In this document: positions 45,485 to 56,122 of the stretch, in pieces | Position numbering within the stretch: the first letter of the stretch is position 1 | Layout: each line of letters opens with the position of its first letter | Assembly (NCBI GenBank): GCA_029204225.1 | Contig: CM055098.1 | Span: 574,501-638,500 of the forward strand | DNA from: Diphasiastrum complanatum | Taxonomy: Eukaryota; Streptophyta; Lycopodiopsida; Lycopodiales; Lycopodiaceae | Reading direction: 5' to 3' | Length of the DNA: 64,000 bases | Notes under the pieces: model-generated | What the model was told of the DNA's origin: nothing | What the model saw: only the letters and a program-made list of their open reading frames with translations | The model's database searches: none | Made by a program: the position numbers and the translations under genes

Positions 45485-45977
45485 AAAAAAGAATGTGCAA
45501 ATATAATAAAAGTTATTTTGTATTTCAATGGGATTTCGAGTTTCAAAAATCATTTGTTCTCTTGAATTATTATTTCTTTTGTAATTATGATGGTTTTATG
45601 AAGTTTGCAACAAAAAACTTGTAGTTCTTTATTTAAAATATGCATTTTTTGGCTTTATTTTAAAACAAAATTTAGAGATTTATTTAAAAAATCTATGATT
45701 TTGGCCTAAAACTAGGACCATTAAGAAACACCAAAAAAGATTACTCTTTTTCAGGTCAAAATCCCAAAACAAATGTCATCGTGTTAGTTAAAGGAGGGTA
45801 GTGTTAGTGGTGAATAGAGTTAAGGGAGAAAATAGGAAACTAACTAAAAATAGCATCTATGCATAGTTAGGTACCTATCCAGTGATCTAACCCTTGTTGA
45901 CAGGCAAGAGGGCTATACTACGCGAGATCTTCGACCCTACAAAGATATATATATATCAAGACTCTTTTATCCAACTT

Positions 45978-46903
45978 TCAATGATATAACTTTGGATCCT
46001 GCATGTGTTGACTTAGCTTATGAACACAAAAGCTTAGATCAGGCCTAGTAGCTGTTAACCAAATAAGAGAGCCAATAAGACTCCTATAAAGAGTGATGTC
46101 CACAAAGGATTTTTCATCATCTTTCATAGGAACTTTTACAGTGTGCTCCATAGGTTTATCTATGCCTTTACAGTTTTCCATAGGAAATTTCTTGAGCATG
46201 GAAAGTGCATATCTATTTTGACTTATAAATACATGACCTTTCCAAAAATCTATTTCAAGGCCTAGAATATAGTGAAGAACTCCTAAGTCCCGCATCTTAA
46301 ACTCAGTACCAAGTGCATACTTAGTTTCTTCAACTAGCTTCTCATTATTTCCACAAAGAATGATATCATCTACATAGATGAAAAGAATAACTACAAAGTT
46401 ATCTACAAACTTATAATACAGTGAAGGTTCATATTCACTTAGACAAAATTCGAGTGATATGAGATAAGAGTTGATCCTTGCATACCAAGACCTTGGTGCC
46501 TGTTTCAGTCCATACAAACTTTTGAACAAAAGACAAACTTTTGATTCATCACCTTTCTTCACAAAACCTGGAGGTTGTTCCATGTAAATATCCTCCTCAA
46601 GGTCACCATTGAGAAACACATTAGAAACATCAAGCTGGAACATACTCCATTTGTGAAAACATACAAGAGATATGAGTATTCGAATTGTTACCATCTTTGC
46701 AACTGATGCAAAGGTGTCTTCATAGTCAAGACCTTTGATCTGTGAGTAGCCTTTGGCACAAAGTCTTGCTTTATACTTATTGGTAGATCCATCATGATTA
46801 TACTTGATAATACCCACTTACATCCAATCACATGCATGTTTTTTGGTGGCTCCACAAGCTCCCATGTGTTGTTTGACATCAAGGCTTCAAACTCTTGGGT
46901 CAT
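45978..46903 (-). pseudogene. Ty1/copia reverse transcriptase
   Basis: From 46903 the minus frames read NTWELVEPP (RT entry) and, after a frame change, NKYKARLCAKGYSQIKGLDY, FQLDVSNVFLNGDLEEDIYM, LYGLKQAPRSWY, the catalytic LFIYVDDIILCG and LGVLHYILGLEI. It then stops at HMQDPKLYH, where RT normally runs into RNase H. RNase H and the 3' LTR are missing. Most of the RT is intact in one frame of 279 codons. Confidence 0.9.
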
Positions 46904-47074
46904 TGTTTCAACCCACTCCTTGGATTGAAGAGCTTCTTGGACATCTTTAGGCTCTTCATCTGATATGAAGAGAGCATGATAGGAAGTTTCACCTTCAACT
47001 TGCCTTCCTTCTTCATCATATGTGAGCCTCCTTGGCTCAGATCTTGCTCTTGTAGGTCTTCTGAGTGTGGTAGC

Positions 47075-47903
47075 TTAAAATTTCTCCTCCTCAAGCCTCG
47101 GCCTCACCTCTTCTTGAGCAGCATCAAGATTGATGATTGTAGATCTTGCATGAGTCTCCTTGATCTGTGCATCATCCAAGTTAAATTTCTGATCTTCATG
47201 GAAGATCACATCTCTACTAACAACATTCTTGTCAGTAGAGGGTAAATAAACTTTGTATGTTTTTTTGGTAGATGCATATCCTACAAAAATACCTTTTACA
47301 GCACTAGAATCTTCATTCTTCCTAGTTTTCAGAGGCACATGCACAAAGCATACACAGCCAAAAATCCTAAGATGATCTACCTTAGGCTTTTTCTTATACA
47401 ACATCTCAAATGGTGTCTTTCCTCCTATTGCAAGATTTGGAAGCCTATTACAAAGATAGTTTTCACATGCAATTGCCTCTCCCCAAAATTCTCTAGGCAG
47501 AGAAGCTTCTAGCCTAATGGCTTTTGCACACAACAACTCCATTTTACTGAGGAGTATATGAACAAGAAGACTCTCTTTGAATACCCTCTCTCTCACAAAA
47601 GTCTTTAAACTTATTGGAGGTGTATTCTCCTCCACTATCACTTCTCAAAGCTTTCAACTTGAAAGGAAACTGCTTTTCTACATAAGCTTTGAAAGTAAGA
47701 AAAACATCATAGACCATGGCTTTAGAAGATAGCATATAGATCCAAGAATATCTTGTATAATCATCTACAAAAGAGACAAAGCAATTTGCTCCTCCTTTGC
47801 TCTTAGTTGATGAGAAATGAACATTAGAGTGCACAAGTTCAAATGGTTGCTTTGTCTTGATACTTGATCTAAGAAAAGGCCTTCTGTGTGATTTTGCCAT
47901 CAC
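47075..47903 (-). pseudogene. Ty1/copia integrase
   Basis: The minus frame at 47903-47544 carries the core start (KTKQPFELVHSNVHFSSTKS, with Asn where the first Asp is expected) and the second Asp in ALRSDSGGEYTSNKF. The frame at 47641-47075 continues ENTPPISLKTFVRERVF (out of register), then FWGEAIACENYLCNRLP, HLRIFGCVCFVHVPLKTRKN and GIFVGYASTKKTYKVYLPS. Frameshifts are present around the third catalytic residue. The order is right for the element running leftward. Confidence 0.85.
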
Positions 47904-48460
47904 ACAAGCTTCACCTCCTTTGACAATGGCTTTGGTAGACTAACAACTTTTTCTCCCTTGACCATAGATTGCATGGCTTTGAAATTGGGATGTCCCAATC
48001 TCTTATGCCATAGATCCTCCCGAAGAACCTTGGTCTCATAAGCAATATTTGAAATGTTAGCACTCTCCCTAGAATCTAGTTTGTACAACTTACCAATTCC
48101 AGATCCTCTAGCAATAACTTCATTTTGTCTTGAGATTATACATTTGTCAACTTGAAACTTGACGTCCAATCCACTATCAAACAACTGTCCTACACTAATG
48201 AGATTCTTAGTCAATCTAGATACATACAATACATCATGTAAGCAAAAAGATTTTGATGATGATGCATGCAGTGGAATACTACCTACCCCTTCAATCCTGC
48301 AATCTACATCATTACCAGTATAGATTGATCTTTTTGCACCTAAATAAGACATGAGATTAGTGAAAGAGTTTCTAGAACTAGACATATGGGAACTAGCCCC
48401 ACTATATATCCACCAGACTTCTTCATTCTTAAAAGGAAAAGATGAAAAAGTAGACATCAT
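47904..48460 (-). pseudogene. Ty1/copia protease and integrase zinc region
   Basis: The minus frame shows WWIYSGASSHMSSSRNSFTN. This is the protease active site, but with Tyr in place of the catalytic Asp (family DSGAS). It then reads SFCLHDVLYVSRLTKNLISV and LWHKRLGHPNFKAMQSM (first His residues of the integrase zinc domain). The protease is therefore catalytically dead. Confidence 0.85.
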
Positions 48461-49356
48461 TAATGAATTCTCTCTTTCACTCTCAACACCCTCACACTCA
48501 TCCTCATTAGTAAGGTTAGCTTGCTTAGATTGGTTCTTCTTCTTGAAACAATTTGATGCATAGTGTCATTTCTTGCCACAGAAAAAACACTTGATCTTTG
48601 ACAGCTTCTTCTTGCCACTAGATGTTGCAACTTGTGAGGACTAATCCTCACCACCTTCTTTGGCTTTGTCCTTCTTGAAGTGTTGTCGTCCTTTGCCCTT
48701 GCCTCTTGACTTGTCTCTGATGAAAAGTGCTTTGTCATCTCCACCATCTTTCAATGAAAGTCTGTTGATCCTCAACATCTTGTTCTCTTGCCTACTTTCT
48801 TCAGCAATGAGAACACCTTGCAGTGTCTCTAAGGATGGAAGTTCCTCCCTAATAGCATAAGTCTACACAATATTGTCATACTCATCTCTAAGTCCATTAA
48901 GGACTACTTAACAAGTTCAGTGTTCTTAAGAGCATCTCCAATATCAGCTAACTCTTGATGAAGATCTTTTACTCTCAATACATATGATGAAGCACTCTCA
49001 TCTACTCTCTGATAACTTAGAAAGATTTGGTTTCTAAGTGTAAGCAATCTAAAAGTATTCTTGATTTCATAGATTGTCTTTAGAGTATCCCAAGCTTCAT
49101 TGGCAGTGGTGCATGTACTGATCTCTCTTAACACCTCATTGGTTACATTCATTTTTATGAAATGAAAGGCAATTCTGGTTCTTTTATGAAATGTTGCAGC
49201 TTCATTAGGTGTTGCAGGTTCTTCTTCAGCTCCACTCACAATGTCCATTACATCCTATAGAATCAATAATTATTCCACTCTAATCTTCCACATTGCATAA
49301 TTGTAAGATGTTAATCTCACACTATGCTCCAAGAAATGTGAACCAGAGGAAGACAT
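48461..49356 (-). pseudogene. Ty1/copia gag
   Basis: The ATG at 49356 opens MSSSGSHFLEHSVRLTSYNY and AMWKIRVE, then a stop. The frame resumes as MDIVSGAEEEPATPNEAATF, KMNVTNEVLREISTCTTAN, EAWDTLKTIYE and FLSYQRVDESASSYVLRVKD (UBN2-type Gag). The C-terminal region with the knuckle is frame-shifted (minus-strand KCFFCGKK at about 48580). It is the 5' coding end of the element, with its primer site at 50111-50122. Confidence 0.8.
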
Positions 49357-50110
49357 CTTGTTTATGAGAAATTCTAGTAATGAAAAAGATAGAGCTGAAA
49401 GATGTTGCTTGCTATCTCAACCTAGGATCTAACACTGATGATGTTGATCCAACCTATGAAATCTAGCAATAGAATGTGAGATCAAACTCTCAACACAAAA
49501 AATCAATCTATCTTGAATTTGGATATTGCCTCAATCACAGAAATGAAGCACATGCAAGTAAGAAGTCTATCTCTCCCACGAGTTTCAAAGAACTGAAAAA
49601 CTCTCTAGAAACTTACTTTCAACTCAAACACAGTAATTTGTGTGAAATAAAAAGTCTAAGACCTCACAAAACTCACTTATATCCAATTCTACTTGATTGA
49701 CAGTGAAAATTGATGAAATTGGTGAAAAGAACTGATGTGTGCTCACTTTGGCATATCCCACGAGATGAGTACTCTCTCAAAATCTTTGATTTCCTAAAAC
49801 TCTTCTAAAAACAAATCAAATTGATTTCAAAACTCGAGCACTCTTCAATACCTATCCAACAAGCTATAGAACATCAAATTTGGATCATTCCTTGAGAAGT
49901 AGCACTCAATTAAATAGGGTTGATTTCACACGTGTCAACTCTCTGTCCATATAGGGCTCAGCTGAAGCAGATCAGGCTCGTTTTGATCCACTTATGATCC
50001 ACAGATGGCTAGTTTGTCAGCGAGTTTGGATTCCTCTCCCAAATCCGAGTTCTTGCAAGCAAAAGCATTGTTGTTCTAATGTATACACCCTCACCTCTTC
50101 AAAGCATAAA
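49357..50110 (-). other. 5' untranslated region of the antisense copia element
   Basis: Non-coding stretch between the gag ATG and the primer-binding site. Nothing else is recognised. Confidence 0.5.
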
Positions 50111-50122
50111 TCTTTGATACCA
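50111..50122 (-). other. Primer-binding site of the antisense copia
   Basis: tctttgatacca on + is TGGTATCAAAGA on -, one base from the initiator-Met primer site. It fixes the inner border of the 5' LTR at about 50123. Confidence 0.65.
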
Positions 50123-51330
50123 TGTGAAGTTTTTAGCATGTGTGAACTTTACCACACACCTTACAAGATCTTATTGAGGTGTTGTGATTGCACAAGATCT
50201 TATTGAAGTGTTTTGATTGCACAAGATTGATCATAGAACAGATTTGTTGTGGGTATTTCATGTATACAAATAAATAAGTGGGTCCCACCACTTAAAATAC
50301 TGTTGGCCAAGCCTTTCCTAGTGGCCCCCGCCACAGTACAGTAGAATAATAAGTGCAAGGCACTGGCATCCTGTGTGTATAAGCCCAGCCACCAATGAGC
50401 ACAAGTAGCAAGTTGAAATTCCTAGGAATAAGAGACTAGGGGCTTAAAACTCTAAAATGACATTAGAGGCCCTAAGTCAAGTTGCAAATAAAAAAGCTAA
50501 AAGGGCCCAACTTAAAACTCACATGAATCATGTGAGTGCCCTTGTGCTTTCTTAGCACCAATAGATTTAAGTTGTGTTTAATTTAAAGGCTTGGATTAGA
50601 ATCCTTGCCCCAATGAATTGGCCAATGAGAGTACAGGAGGCTCACCTCTAAAATCTATAAAAGAGAGTCATTTCCTTTGTATTGTATCATCTTCCATTCT
50701 CATTCTAATAAAACTCTCTTGGTTTCTCCATCTCCATCTCCCTCTCTTTCTCTCCTCTCTCTCTCTCTCTCTCTCTTCTTCCTCTCTCTTCTCCCTCTCT
50801 CCCTACGTTGGGATAGAATAGCTTTGGATAGGCGCTTGAGCCCCCGAAGCCTTTCTCAACCTAGACGTTCTCTCTCTCCCTCTCTCCACTCTCTTTCTCT
50901 TCTTTCTCCTCTCCCTCTCTCTTCTTGCTATGCAGGTGAAGGCGAGGTTGCCGCTCCCAGCGACGGACCCCTATGCTACATCGATGACACAACAAGATTA
51001 CTTAAAGTCTATGGCAAGAGCACAATGGCATACATCTAACTGAAAAATCTTACTTCTCACTATGAGGAATGAATGTCAGAAATAATTCTAAGTGCTCGTT
51101 ATGAGAAAAACAGGCTGTTCTCTAGTAGAGAGAGAAAATCAAAGCTAGAACACTCGAGTAGAGAGAGAATGAGTCCAAAACACCGAAATCTCATTATTCA
51201 CAATATGGCAAAACATGCCACAGCTTCCCTATATCAAAGTGGCTTGTTTAAGACCTTTCACCATGAAAGTATGTACATGCACTTCAAAACACTATGTGTG
51301 GTGGTAAAGGATAATTTGAATTTGGAGTCG
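50123..51330 (-). repeat. 5' LTR of the copia element, split by a solo LTR
   Basis: Sequence from 50123 to about 50290 and from about 51000 to 51330 is copia LTR-like. The right part holds 'ctagtagagagagaaaatc' and 'gagtagagagagaatgag', also seen at 24.5 and 28.6 kb. Between them sits the solo LTR at 50303-50990. The outer end is not fixed. Confidence 0.5.
50303..50990 (+). repeat. Solo LTR of the 38.9 kb family
   Basis: It begins TGTTGGCCAAGCC and matches 38906-39560 in order. It has a TATA box (ctataaaa at 50655), an aataaa at about 50707 and long CT-rich runs (50733-50930). No coding sequence is attached. The right end is probably near 50960-50990. Confidence 0.6.
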
Positions 51331-51334
51331 GCCC

Positions 51335-51480
51335 CTTAGATGCATGCATGGGGAGGAGGGCCATGCATCTTTTTCCCCATACATGCATCCTCCTCCCCAA
51401 GTGTTTTAGTTAGAAAAAGCTCATGCATGGGTGAGGGGAGGAGCATGCATGGTGCACCCATACCCATGCGCAAAACTATA
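51335..51480. repeat. ATGCAT-centred GGGGAGGAGG inverted repeats
   Basis: gcatgcatggggaggaggg at 51342 recurs inverted as catgcatcctcctcccc (51383-51399) and again direct near 51423. Non-coding and hairpin-capable. Confidence 0.55.
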
Positions 51481-51488
51481 CATAAGTT

Positions 51489-51491
<3 letters not shown>

Positions 51492-51540
<49 letters not shown>
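51492..51540. repeat. (TA)n microsatellite
   Basis: About 24 TA units. Confidence 0.95.
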
Positions 51541-51541
<1 letters not shown>

Positions 51542-51566
51542 CTAATCAATTGTTATATAATATACA

Positions 51567-51926
51567 CTAACCAGACGAGATAAGTCGATTCTTGATACGC
51601 TCAAGCGCACATTTATGCTGAGACGTCATCTTCTCAAAGACAGACACAATAGATGCCTTCAAGCATTGATTCATTACTTTCAAACTAATTGTCAATATAA
51701 GCTCATAGTTATTACAGATCATAGTTAGCTTTGTGTAGCACGCGATTTCGTCCACTATTGTTTTGTGCTCACCTGCATTATCTAACTTGTATTTCAATAT
51801 ACTTAATCTGAATGAATTGTTGTCTGATCCTATGTTCAAATTTGTCAATATTGTATGCTTTCCACTTTCTGTTTGACTCTCTAATTGCTCTGATTGTCTG
51901 CTCTTCGCTTTCGCAAACAACCGCAA
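51567..51926 (-). pseudogene. Unrecognised exon-like open frame
   Basis: The minus frame of 119 codons (KSRQSEQLESQTESGKHTIL...LKVMNQCLKASIVSVFEKM...RIKNRLISSG) is followed by a possible splice donor, g/gttagtg, at its end. I recognise no domain. It lies leftward-facing next to a plus-strand transposase-like fragment, with CCCTAAA repeats between them, a layout like that at 41.7-43.5 kb. It could be an accessory exon of a CACTA-type element. Confidence 0.3.
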
Positions 51927-52079
51927 AATTAAAGCTTTACTTTAATCTTGCGTTTTGCCTACTGTTATCAGTAGTGCACGCACCGAGGGACTGGTTGAAA
52001 CCGCTGCTTTCGTGCAGTAGTAGGATCGCTCTGATCTGATTGATTTGACCTAGACCAAATTATCGGTCTGTCGTTTCGT

Positions 52080-52260
52080 TCCCCAGCAACCCTAAAGCAT
52101 AAACCGTAAATCCTACGCCCTCAATCCTAGACCCAAAATCTTAAATCCTACTCTTATTCCTAAATTTTAAATTCTCATCCCTAAATCCTAAATCTTGAAC
52201 CTTGGCCCTAAACCCTGAACCCTGAACCCTAAACCCTAAACCCTAACCCCAATCCTAAGC
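52080..52260. repeat. Interstitial telomere-like repeats (CCCTAAA)n
   Basis: A clean core at 52208-52247 (ccctaaaccctgaaccctga then accctaaaccctaaacccta) is embedded in about 180 bp of degenerate cctaaa units. The unit matches the plant telomere repeat. Confidence 0.8.
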
Positions 52261-52559
52261 TCTGAGTCCTGCAACCCTATAATTGTAAACTTGATTACAC
52301 ATCTCTTACCCTAAAGCCTAAATCCCTAATCTCTAAAACCCAAGCCGGTTACTGGACCTTTAATTAAATCACTCATCCTAATAAAATTATGTTTCCGGGT
52401 TATGTGGTGTATGTCAATAAATAAACTGATAACATGATCCTAATTTCTGATATGCACGTCAAGCTTAGCAGTACTCTTCATTTGTTATATGTGTATTCAA
52501 TTTTTTTATCACATGTTGCTCTCTAATTTTGTTTGTGATCCATTGTTACTTGACAAGGT

Positions 52560-53250
52560 GGACCGATGCAAATGGCGAGTTCACATTCTTCTTTATCATC
52601 CGATGAGGCTGTGGACCATCATAGATTGGATCAGAGGCCTGGCTACACCAAAGAGATATTGTGCCCATGTACACGATGTAAGTATGCATTGCAACAAGAG
52701 CGACGTATTACTATATCACACGCATGTATGGACAGATCAAGAGAGAGTCATTATTTGTGCGGTCCGAAGTCGGTTCTTTGGTGAGTTTTATGTATCTATC
52801 TTTCACTATGCTTAATGTTTGCAAACTTAACATTGCTAATTATTGCATGCACATTTATCTTGTATGTATTTGGCAGTCTTCATGATTAGCGATGATAGTT
52901 TATTGTTCTAATTGACTGTTGTTGCACTTCTTTTGTGTAGGATGATGACTAGCATTCACATGACCATCGAAGAATTCAACCAGAAGTTGTCATGCAATCA
53001 GCAAGATTTAGACGTGCAAGAAGTGCATGAGAGCCACCACTTTCCCCGCGTGTACATGTGGACTTGCACAAAGATATGTCTCAAGGATACACAATACACG
53101 AGGATGTGCCATTCGCAATGCATGATCATGAGGGCGACATGGATGACATGATGGAGATTATATGCATATTCGCTAAAATCATAATCACAATTATGTCGGT
53201 TCATGCAAAAATCTATTGTAAAGCAGTCTCCCACAAAAGAGGAGTATAAG
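52560..53250 (+). pseudogene. CACTA-type transposase N-terminal fragment
   Basis: The plus frame from 52572 reads MASSHSSLSSDEAVDHHRLD, then GYTKEILCPCTRCKY and RITISHACMDRSRESHY. This is the CPC..C plus His pattern of the domain that precedes plant CACTA (En/Spm) transposases. Further frames to 53250 are Asp/His-rich and disrupted (HEDVPFAMHDHEGDMDDMME). The catalytic region is absent. The transposon end at 54227 supports the class. Confidence 0.45.
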
Positions 53251-53650
53251 TATGCATATTCCAACAGCATGCAATCATTACTCGAATTATTGGAGAGACA
53301 AGGAGTGAGAATTGATTGGGATGGATATTCTGAGGTATATATGACTTCAAAATATATTTTAACTTCACTACATTCATGTGGTCTGACTTTCACTCTCATC
53401 AAATTTCTCAAATAACTGACTCATCTTCATTGGTCGATGCAAGTATCGCAGTCCCAATCCCATGCATCGCAGTCATATGAGTTCGATCGTGATGTCAATG
53501 GTCAGGACGAGGACGATTCAGCTGGATCTAATTAGGTGTTTCAATATTGTAGCATGCATGTATGTGAAAGTCAGTCCCGACTTAGTTTGTAATAAATCTT
53601 TGTACTCGAAACATTTATGTATAATATATATTGGTTTAAGTTAAGTCTCC
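53250..53650 (+). other. Low-information remainder of the CACTA-like unit
   Basis: A short plus frame (53203-53415, KEEYKYAYSNSMQSLLELLE) may be another transposon gene end. Nothing else is recognised. Confidence 0.3.
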
Positions 53651-53792
53651 TTCATCAATTTTTAAGTGCGTAAAATGTAACTTAAATATTTGCAGATTTT
53701 TTTATTGACAATTATGAACAAATGCTTTTGCTTACCAACTTCATAAGAAGTGGTGCAAAAGACTCATGGTGGTTGGATGGAGTCTATTTTTT

Positions 53793-53830
53793 GGGCAGAA
53801 TGGAGCCAGTACACTGGCTCCATTCTGCCC
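53793..53830. repeat. Perfect 38-bp palindrome
   Basis: gggcagaatggagccagt is followed by ac and its exact reverse complement actggctccattctgccc. It is directly followed by a run of A. The 18-bp arms are perfect with a 2-base centre. Confidence 0.95.
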
Positions 53831-53849
53831 TAAAAAAAAATTTGATTTT

Positions 53850-54227
53850 CGATCCCTCGGAAATAATCCTCCAGGAGGACGATCTTTTTTAAGAATACCG
53901 AGAATGCTCCTCCAAATGTCCCTCAGAATCCGTATATTATCAGCATTCTTTCCATAGGGTTTTATTGAGTTCCCTCAAAATGTCCCTTTGAACAGACAGT
54001 GTTGTCGAGGGGTATACCGAGGTCCCTCGATATATCCCTCGGCAAACACAGTCTCTAAACAACGTCAGAATGGGATGATGCTACCTCGGGAACCGATGTA
54101 ATTAACGAGGGTCTGCTATCGAGGTATAAATCAATGTGTATACTGAGGTTTGTAGAGTTTTTTTTTTAAAAACTTATTCAGAAAAGCCTCAGTAATAGAG
54201 TCAGAAAACCTCCAGAATGTTGTAGTG
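53850..54227. mobile_element. Right terminal region of a CACTA-type transposon
   Basis: Many short ccctcgg/ccgaggg-type motifs in both orientations (for example gatccctcgg, cgaggggtataccgagg, tccctcgatatatccctcgg) form a typical subterminal repeat zone. It ends gaatgttgtagtg at 54227, whose reverse complement is CACTACAACATTC, a CACTA terminus. No matching left end was found in the window. Confidence 0.65.
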
Positions 54228-54540
54228 GAAAGGGGGGGGGGGGGTTGGGGTTAGATGCACGTCTATGATGAATAGGATATGGCGTACAACTCTAATTCAC
54301 GATAGCTTCTTACACTAAGTTTTGCATGGGCCAACACAATAGAGATTTTTTGCTATATTCTATCATACTAATAGCATGGTGATATTTTAGAGGCATTAGC
54401 TTAGTTATGGAATAAAAAACATGATCCTTAGATAGAGATAGTACGCTTTTACTATCTATCTTCATTTTAGTTACCCTATGCAACTACTTTCCAACTTTTG
54501 TTAGTAGCATTATGAGCCACACAATTTCATTTACATTCTT

Positions 54541-55189
54541 TGATGTTGATATGTGTGCTGCCTCACATGAAGGTTGTGCTATCAGTGTTCACTTTTGGCA
54601 AACCCAGCTTCTGCCAATCACCAATCCGTTGTCATCTTTTATGCTTGCCCAACTTGCATCATTGTAGACTTCCAATAGTTGTCCTTGGTTGTTTCCATTG
54701 TACATGATTCCAGGTTATGCAGTTTTTTTTAATATACTGTACAATCCTTTTGCCATCCTCCCATGCATTTTGCCTGGGTTTTCATATAATCAATTTAATG
54801 AAAATACAGAATAAAACAAGGCTAGGGCACGTGCAGACGGTTATAACTTATGTACAATAAACTCCCTATAAAACTATGATATGGAATATTTCTCATTTCT
54901 TTTGCTGCAGTGATTAGATAATCTTGCTCTGCTGCAGTGGCTAGACAATCTTGCTTGCTGAGGGCTGCTCCTTCCGCCATGGGAGTGGACATTTCTTTGC
55001 AATGTTAAAATTGCTTATGATGCTTATAGCATATTTTGTCTGCTTAATATGTAAGGTTTTCTTTTGTCTATCTCTGATGATTTCAAGGCCTAGACATAAC
55101 TTTGCTTTTCCAAAATCCGTGATCTCAAATTCAGCACACAACAACCATTTAGTAGCATATATTAGGTCAAGACTATTTTCTATCATCAA
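54541..55189 (-). pseudogene. Ty1/copia RT end and RNase H fragment
   Basis: The minus frame at 55189 reads LLCAEFEITDFGKAKLCLGL, EIIRDRQKKTLHIKQTKYA and IISNFNIAKKCPL (end of RT). Further left, GIMYNGNNQGQLLEVYNDAS then WASIKDDNGLVIG give the start of RNase H (Asp of NDAS). Stops and frameshifts abound. It is a different copia family from the others here. Confidence 0.75.
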
Positions 55190-55841
55190 ACTATCATCTA
55201 AACATGGTCATCATAAAATAAAATTCATAATCCTTGATGTTGGGGTTGCAATTCTTGCAAGCTCAATAGAGATATATGTTGCTATTGTATGTTACATTGA
55301 ATCCACTATGGCAAGACATGATTGGGCCACATGGACATAAAAAGTGAAAGAAAAAAAAGAAGGTATCTTTACAAAGGGCCCTTTTAATATCAAGACCTTC
55401 TCTAATGATTGTTCTACATTGCTAAACCTAAACTCATATATAGCTTATGGCTCTTCTTTATAATTAATGCACAACTTTTGCTCTCAACATATAGAACTAA
55501 AATAGATGTCCTCGGCTCATTAGGATAATTTTAATAAAATTATATACTATTGAGCTTATAACTTAAGATTTTTTGAGCATTATATCATATGTAGCGGCAT
55601 TTGGTATTTCTTTGTGATAGGAACCACATTCGGATGAAAGGTTCTCAAAATTGTTTACCTTTTGTGGAAAAGAAAATGCATAGTATGCTTTATGAGGTGA
55701 AGGGCCCTTTGGAGCGCCTCCTAGTCAAGGGATGCAACATAAAAACTTCCCACAAAGGTAAAAGTTGTGAGTCTTTAAGTCTAAATCTTAAAATCTAGGT
55801 GAGAAACCAAATTTCAAAAAACATTGGTGATGATGTTCTTA
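55190..55841. other. No recognisable feature
   Basis: AT-rich. 55340-55500 may be degraded copia sequence. No gene is seen. Confidence 0.4.
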
Positions 55842-55970
55842 GGTGGGGGGGAAGGCCCTGCCCCGAGGGCCTTCCGTGCTGGAGGGCCCTTGCCCAAGGG
55901 TGGGAGCCCGAGGGCAGGCCGGACCTGTACGGAAGGCCCGAGGGGCTCAGGCCTTCCCTTGCGTAATGAC
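55842..55970. repeat. GC-rich block of nested inverted repeats
   Basis: Around 75% GC within AT-rich sequence. 'gaaggccctg..cgagggccttcc', 'agggccctt..aaggg' and 'ggaaggcccgag..caggccttcc' are overlapping hairpins. It ends sharply at gcgtaatgacag. Confidence 0.6.
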
Positions 55971-56002
55971 AGGTCTGAAATTTATTTCTCTCCTAGATTT
56001 TT

Positions 56003-56122
56003 GACAGAATCTTTAATGTTATTACTCAGGGATGAGAATTTTGGAGTAGTTTTTGATAGAATCTCTGATGTTGTTACTCAGGGATGAGAATTCTCAAGTA
56101 GTTTATGGACAGAATCATTGAT
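56003..56122 (+). repeat. Tandem repeat, 52-53 bp unit, about 2.3 copies
   Basis: gacagaatctttaatgttat at 56003, gatagaatctctgatgttgt at 56055 and gacagaatcattgatg at 56108. Each full unit includes 'actcagggatgagaatt'. Confidence 0.8.

Larger units (their letters stand above)
39579..45786. mobile_element. Candidate DNA transposon carrying an amino-DNA-methyltransferase and a DUF7869-type protein
   Basis: The 13-mer taacatgatgaca at 39579-39591 is repeated inverted, with one mismatch, at 45774-45786 (tgtcatcgtgtta), marking a 6.2 kb unit. It lies between an LTR-like segment and an antisense copia element. Inside are a leftward, spliced, decayed methyltransferase-like gene (40372-42046 plus a possible leader exon), a palindrome array (42251-42756) and a rightward decayed transposase-like gene (43300-45484). 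The flanks (39579-40370 and 45485-45786) are AT-rich and non-coding. No target-site duplication is certain. The one-element reading is an inference. Confidence 0.5.
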
